Source of the DNA: Proteiniphilum sp.
Lineage (GTDB): Bacteria > Bacteroidota > Bacteroidia > Bacteroidales > Dysgonomonadaceae
NCBI GenBank assembly: GCA_012728465.1
Contig: JAAYFB010000438.1
Span: 1-10,529, forward strand
Reading direction: 5' to 3'
DNA: 10,529 nt
Both the position numbers and the translations under genes were made by a program. Of the stretch, positions 6,789 through 10,529 are shown piece after piece. The number at the start of each line of letters is the position of its first letter. Position 1 is the stretch's first letter. A model generated the notes under the pieces. It was not told where the DNA came from. It saw only the letters and a list, made by a program, of their open reading frames with translations, and made no database searches.

Positions 6789-8159
6789 TTATACTTTTAT
6801 CACCTTGAAGTCTTTTTGTTCATCTAAATCTACAACATCTTCTATTTCAACATTAGATACTTCGCTTTCATCATCATTATTCTTACTCTTTCTTGCTCTT
6901 TTATCTTTGCTAAAGCGATCAGCACTTAATATCAATCCAAAATAAGCACAAGTAACCAATGTAGATGTACCACCACGACTAATAAGAGGCAGTGGTTGCC
7001 CCGTTACTGGAATTAAATTTACTGCAACTGCCATATTCACCAATGCTTGGATGGACAACATCATGGCCGATCCAAGAACCAAGTATTTTGGAAAAAGACT
7101 ATCGATATTTCGAGCTATCATTCCTGCTCTAATTAGTATTACAATATATAATAGTAGAACAAATATGCCTCCTATAATTCCTATTTCTTCGATAATTATT
7201 GCATAAATAAAATCTGAGTAAGCCTGAGGCAAAAAGTCTCTAGCTTGACTATTTCCTGGAAATTGACCAATAAGACCTCCATTTGCAATTGCAATTTTAG
7301 AGAATGCTACCTGATAGTTTTCATCTGTAACCACATATGTTTTCTCGCCTTCCTCCTCTTGTTTACTATTCCCAAATTCTGCAATCCTATTCTGCCAAGT
7401 TGGAAGTCTCTTCAAGGGTACTTTTTCAATCCATTCAGTAGGTGTTACTTTCAGTAAAAATATTGCTAAAGCTGCAAATGCTACACACACACCTACAAGT
7501 TTCAACAGTCTTGATATCTTAACGCCACCAATAAACATCATCAGAAAACAAACTAAAAACAGAAGCAACCCAGTTGACAAGTTTTGAGCTGCTATTATAC
7601 CTGTTACTAGCACCATAAGACCAACCATCCATTTAAAGTACAATCCCTCATATTCCCCTTTATGCTTACTCAGAAGGAATGCCATAGTTCCCATTAAAGA
7701 TAGCTTGGCGAACTCTGAAGGCTGAATGGTTAATCCAAACAATTCTAACCACCGCTCAGACTCATTTATGGTTTGACCCACAAAGGGAGTAATTATTAAT
7801 AGAACTATCGAAATAAATAAAAGAAATATTAAGGATGAATAGTATTTATATGGAACATTATGCATCAATAAAATGAGCCCAAAACCAGTAATTAAAAACA
7901 TAGAGTGTTTAAAAATTGGTCCCCAATGATTTCCAGATCTATACACTAAAGTACTAGTTGCACTAAATATTTCAACTAATGATATAACACATAATATAAT
8001 AAATACCAACCAAATAACCTTATCACCTTTAAATATAATATCAATAACATGATTAAAAGATGATTTAGGCTTAATGTCTGAATTAATCTCTTCTGAATGA
8101 GGAGAACTTTCAGAGCTGTCAATATCTATATCTTCATATTGCGAACTTTTTTCTACCAT
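6789..8159 (-). CDS. ftsW: Septal peptidoglycan polymerase FtsW (SEDS family)
   Basis: Multi-pass SEDS glycosyltransferase that polymerises lipid II at the septum with a partner PBP. The 456 residues contain about ten hydrophobic segments between residues 48 and 413. Key motifs are SERWLELFGLTIQPSEFAK (134-152), AAQNLSTGLLLF (190-201), the loop AYSDFIYA (313-320) whose Asp316 aligns with the catalytic Asp of SEDS proteins, and PVTGQPLPLISRGGTSTL (384-401). Its place between murD and murG supports FtsW over RodA. Both ends carry unusually acidic hydrophilic tails: an N-terminal Ser/Glu/Asp-rich stretch of about 45 residues and a C-terminal Asp/Glu-rich stretch (about 428-450). The start is well supported by AGGAGG 5 bases upstream. 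It lies 60 bases after murD. Confidence 0.96.
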   Translation of the reverse strand: MVEKSSQYEDIDIDSSESSPHSEEINSDIKPKSSFNHVIDIIFKGDKVIWLVFIILCVISLVEIFSATSTLVYRSGNHWGPIFKHSMFLITGFGLILLMHNVPYKYYSSLIFLLFISIVLLIITPFVGQTINESERWLELFGLTIQPSEFAKLSLMGTMAFLLSKHKGEYEGLYFKWMVGLMVLVTGIIAAQNLSTGLLLFLVCFLMMFIGGVKISRLLKLVGVCVAFAALAIFLLKVTPTEWIEKVPLKRLPTWQNRIAEFGNSKQEEEGEKTYVVTDENYQVAFSKIAIANGGLIGQFPGNSQARDFLPQAYSDFIYAIIIEEIGIIGGIFVLLLYIVILIRAGMIARNIDSLFPKYLVLGSAMMLSIQALVNMAVAVNLIPVTGQPLPLISRGGTSTLVTCAYFGLILSADRFSKDKRARKSKNNDDESEVSNVEIEDVVDLDEQKDFKVIKV

Positions 8160-8164
8160 AACTG

Positions 8165-8170
8165 CCTCCT
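8165..8170 (-). promoter_or_regulatory. Strong Shine-Dalgarno of ftsW
   Basis: AGGAGG on the minus strand, 5 bases before the ftsW ATG at 8159. None of the other seven complete genes here shows more than a few purines at this position, as is usual in Bacteroidota. It fixes the ftsW start and keeps the acidic N-terminal tail inside the protein. Confidence 0.65.
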
Positions 8171-8219
8171 ACAATTTATTTGGATTGAAGCAAGCAATTG
8201 CTGTGCTCCATTTAATTGT

Positions 8220-9569
8220 TTATAAGTTTCTAACACATTCTTTGAATTGATCACCACGATCTTCGTAACTATTAAATAAGTCAAAGCTAGCACAACAAGG
8301 TGATAATAATACAGTGTCTCCCTTTTGAGCTTTTAAATATGCTACCTCAACAGCATCCTTCATATTATCTACACCTACTATATCATCAAATTTCCCATCA
8401 AAAAAACTATGTAGTTTGCTGTTATCTTTCCCTAAGAAAATCAAAGTTCTAACTTTTTGCTTGACCAAATGCTCAATTTCGCCATAGTCATTGCCTTTAT
8501 CCACACCACCCAGTATAAGCACCACCTTACTTCTCATACTATTTAGTGCATACCAACACGAGTTAACATTGGTTGCTTTCGAATCATTTACATATTGTAC
8601 ACCTTTTACAGTAGCCACTCTTTCTAGCCTATGTGGTACACCCTTAAAATCAGCTAATGCTTTTCGAAGATTATCATCTGATATATCTAAAAGCTTTGCA
8701 ACTATTCCTGATGCCATACTATTGTAAACATTGTGCATTCCTTGTAAAGCTAGTAAATCCAACTCCATGGAGAATGTATGATCCTTAGGATGTATAAAGA
8801 AATTATTCCCATCAATATACCCTGCGAGATGACTATCATTTCTTTTACTAAAAGGATATATGTGAGAAACTGGCTTAAGTTTCTCCATCTCGTTTGTTAT
8901 AATTGGGTCGTCCATCCAATAAATAATTGAATCACCCATTTTCTGGTTCCTCAATATACGCATTTTTGCATCTGTGTAGCACTGCATATCGTAATCGTAT
9001 CTATCCAGATGGTCGGGAGTAATATTTAATACCACTGCGATGTCTGCTTTAAAATCAAACACACCTTCTAGCTGGAAACTACTGATTTCAAGGACATAAT
9101 AATCATAATTATTCTCTGCCACTTGTCGAGCAAAACTTTTCCCAACATTACCTGCTAAACCTACATTTAAACCTGCTGATTTTAAAATATGGTGTATAAG
9201 CATACAGGTAGTGGTTTTGCCATTACTTCCAGTAACGCAAACCATCTTAGCATTAGTATATCTTCCAGCAAACTCAATTTCAGAAATTACTGGAATATTA
9301 TTGGACTTTATTATTTTTATTATGGATATTGAATCAGAAATTCCTGGGCTCTTTACGACTTCTTTAGCTTTAATAATTTTGTCTTCTGAATGCTTACCCT
9401 CCTCATATTCTATCTCATAGTCATCCAAAGTACGCTTATTTTCATCTTTAATATTTCCAAAGTCTGATAAGAACACATCAAAGCCTTTAGACTTAGCTAA
9501 AATAGCGGCACCCACGCCACTTTCTCCACCTCCAAGAATTACAATTAGATTTTTATTTTCAGCATCCAT
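8220..9569 (-). CDS. murD: UDP-N-acetylmuramoyl-L-alanine--D-glutamate ligase
   Basis: Cytoplasmic ATP-dependent ligase that adds D-glutamate to UDP-MurNAc-L-Ala, the step after MurC. The 449 residues show the N-terminal UDP-binding loop LGGGESGVGAA (12-22), the ATP loop TGSNGKTT (113-120), LEISSFQLE (160-168) that distinguishes MurD, NITPDHLDRY (182-191), GMHNVYNSMA (277-286), PHRLERV (312-318), NDSKATN (328-334) and the C-terminal LLSPCCASFDLF with YEDRGDQF (421-442) for D-Glu binding. Length is normal. The ATG is 21 bases after the mraY stop, with an AT-rich leader lacking a Shine-Dalgarno, so the two genes are probably co-transcribed. All expected catalytic motifs are present. Confidence 0.98.
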   Translation of the reverse strand: MDAENKNLIVILGGGESGVGAAILAKSKGFDVFLSDFGNIKDENKRTLDDYEIEYEEGKHSEDKIIKAKEVVKSPGISDSISIIKIIKSNNIPVISEIEFAGRYTNAKMVCVTGSNGKTTTCMLIHHILKSAGLNVGLAGNVGKSFARQVAENNYDYYVLEISSFQLEGVFDFKADIAVVLNITPDHLDRYDYDMQCYTDAKMRILRNQKMGDSIIYWMDDPIITNEMEKLKPVSHIYPFSKRNDSHLAGYIDGNNFFIHPKDHTFSMELDLLALQGMHNVYNSMASGIVAKLLDISDDNLRKALADFKGVPHRLERVATVKGVQYVNDSKATNVNSCWYALNSMRSKVVLILGGVDKGNDYGEIEHLVKQKVRTLIFLGKDNSKLHSFFDGKFDDIVGVDNMKDAVEVAYLKAQKGDTVLLSPCCASFDLFNSYEDRGDQFKECVRNL

Positions 9570-9590
9570 AAGTCAAAAATTTAATTCGTA

Positions 9591-10529
9591 TTATCTCATT
9601 TTTAATGTTGCTACTGCCAATACAGCTAAAATCATTCCAATTAGCCAAAATCGAGACACTAACTTCGGTTCCGAAATAGGCTTAAATGGTTTTTGAATTA
9701 AAGCATCTATACCAGCATTCCCTGCTTTTTGAAAATGATGATGTAAAGGTGTCATCTTAAATACACGCTTACCTACACCAGACTTCTTTTTAGTATATTT
9801 AAAATAACCTACTTGCATAATCACGGATAGGGCCTCTACAAAAAATACACCACATAAAATAGGTAATAGTAACTCTTTATGAATAAGTACAGCAAAGACA
9901 CCTATAATGCCACCTAATGTTAAACTACCTGTATCACCCATAAAAACTTGTGCTGGATATGCATTATACCATAAAAAACCTACAGTTGCACCCACAAAAG
10001 CTGCAGCAAAGACAAGTAACTCATCACTACCCGGAATATACATAATATTTAAATAAGAGGCGAAGTCAACCCTACCAGAAACATAGGCTAAAACTCCAAG
10101 TGCCACCCCAATTGTGGCCGAAGTGCCTGAAGCTAGACCATCAAGTCCGTCTGTCAGATTGGCACTATTAGATACTGCTGTGACAATTAGTATTACTGCA
10201 ATCACAAAAACTATCCAAACAGCTTCATCAGCGAAATCTCCCATCCATGAAACTAAAGAACGATAATCGAAATTATTATTCTTTACAAAAGGAATTGTAG
10301 TTTTTGTGGTTTTAATATCCTGTTCGATGAAATGAACATCTTCAATAACATTATCAATACGAACTTCTATATTTTCTCTAGAAACAATATTAGGGCTCAA
10401 ATACATCGTAATGCCAACTATGAGTCCGAGACCCACTTGGGCAATAACTTTAAACTTACCTTTTAGTCCCTCTTTATCTTTTTTGAATATTTTAATATAG
10501 TCATCTGCAAAGCCCAATGCACCCAGCCA
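9591..10529 (-). CDS. mraY: Phospho-N-acetylmuramoyl-pentapeptide-transferase (5' end outside window)
   Basis: Polytopic membrane enzyme that joins UDP-MurNAc-pentapeptide to undecaprenyl phosphate, making lipid I for MurG. The frame stays open to the window edge and begins in mid-protein at [17 protein letters not shown] at 10517 is just an internal Leu codon and not a start. About 312 residues are present; the first hundred or so, with the first membrane segments, are missing. Numbering from the edge, motifs are the catalytic Asp pair FADDYIK (7-13), [15 protein letters not shown] (121-135), [11 protein letters not shown] (197-207) and PLHHHF (261-266). Two stretches exceed the shorter proteobacterial form: a hydrophilic insertion at about 45-94 with [14 protein letters not shown], and [15 protein letters not shown] (270-284) after the His motif. 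I recall both from Bacteroidales MraY. Confidence 0.97.
   Translation of the reverse strand, partial: WLGALGFADDYIKIFKKDKEGLKGKFKVIAQVGLGLIVGITMYLSPNIVSRENIEVRIDNVIEDVHFIEQDIKTTKTTIPFVKNNNFDYRSLVSWMGDFADEAVWIVFVIAVILIVTAVSNSANLTDGLDGLASGTSATIGVALGVLAYVSGRVDFASYLNIMYIPGSDELLVFAAAFVGATVGFLWYNAYPAQVFMGDTGSLTLGGIIGVFAVLIHKELLLPILCGVFFVEALSVIMQVGYFKYTKKKSGVGKRVFKMTPLHHHFQKAGNAGIDALIQKPFKPISEPKLVSRFWLIGMILAVLAVATLKMR

Noticed and set aside
10515..10517. TTG as start codon of mraY
   Set aside because: The frame continues upstream to the window edge as WLGA, part of the conserved [13 protein letters not shown] stretch. The true start is outside the window.
1..10529. Hidden mobile element, CRISPR array, tRNA or defence system
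   Set aside because: Genes are tightly packed in standard dcw order with gaps of 14-121 bases. I saw no direct-repeat array, transposase, terminal repeats or tRNA-like fold.

Overview
The window is one stretch of the division and cell wall (dcw) cluster of a low-GC member of the Bacteroidota, most likely order Bacteroidales. All nine confidently called genes lie on the minus strand. Read in the direction of transcription (right to left) they are mraY (5' end cut by the window edge), murD, ftsW, murG, murC, ftsQ, ftsA, ftsZ and a gatB/yqeY-domain gene. The taxon call rests on recalled family patterns: this gene order, with no ddl between murC and ftsQ and no lpxC after ftsZ; a yqeY gene directly after ftsZ; a MraY with the long inserted segment and C-terminus I associate with Bacteroidales; AT-rich leaders mostly without Shine-Dalgarno sequences; and a TTG-N18-TAnnTTTG promoter-like site. 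No database search was run.

Layout. 9591-10529: mraY, lacking roughly its first quarter. 8220-9569: murD. 6789-8159: ftsW, the only gene with a textbook AGGAGG ribosome-binding site. 5647-6762: murG. 4253-5632: murC. 4132-4252: the largest gap inside the cluster (121 bases), holding a candidate promoter and a leader hairpin. 3400-4131: ftsQ. 1971-3350: ftsA, with a possible longer form starting at 3419. 656-1948: ftsZ. 175-624: yqeY. 1-174: the end of the cluster, with a 13-bp perfect inverted repeat that is probably a terminator, a weaker hairpin with a T-run, and possibly the last codons of a convergent plus-strand gene ending at base 60. No stretch over 300 bases lacks a gene.

How the genes work together. 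MraY makes lipid I from UDP-MurNAc-pentapeptide and undecaprenyl phosphate. MurC and MurD add L-Ala and D-Glu earlier, in the cytoplasm. MurG turns lipid I into lipid II, and FtsW polymerises lipid II at the septum with its partner PBP. FtsZ forms the ring, FtsA ties it to the membrane, and FtsQ belongs to the periplasmic part of the divisome. YqeY is a conserved passenger with no settled role in division.

I see no mobile element, CRISPR array, RNA gene, defence system or other undescribed system. This is a conserved housekeeping region. The points worth a second look are small: regulatory sites, start choices, and the divergent tails of FtsZ, FtsA and FtsW.
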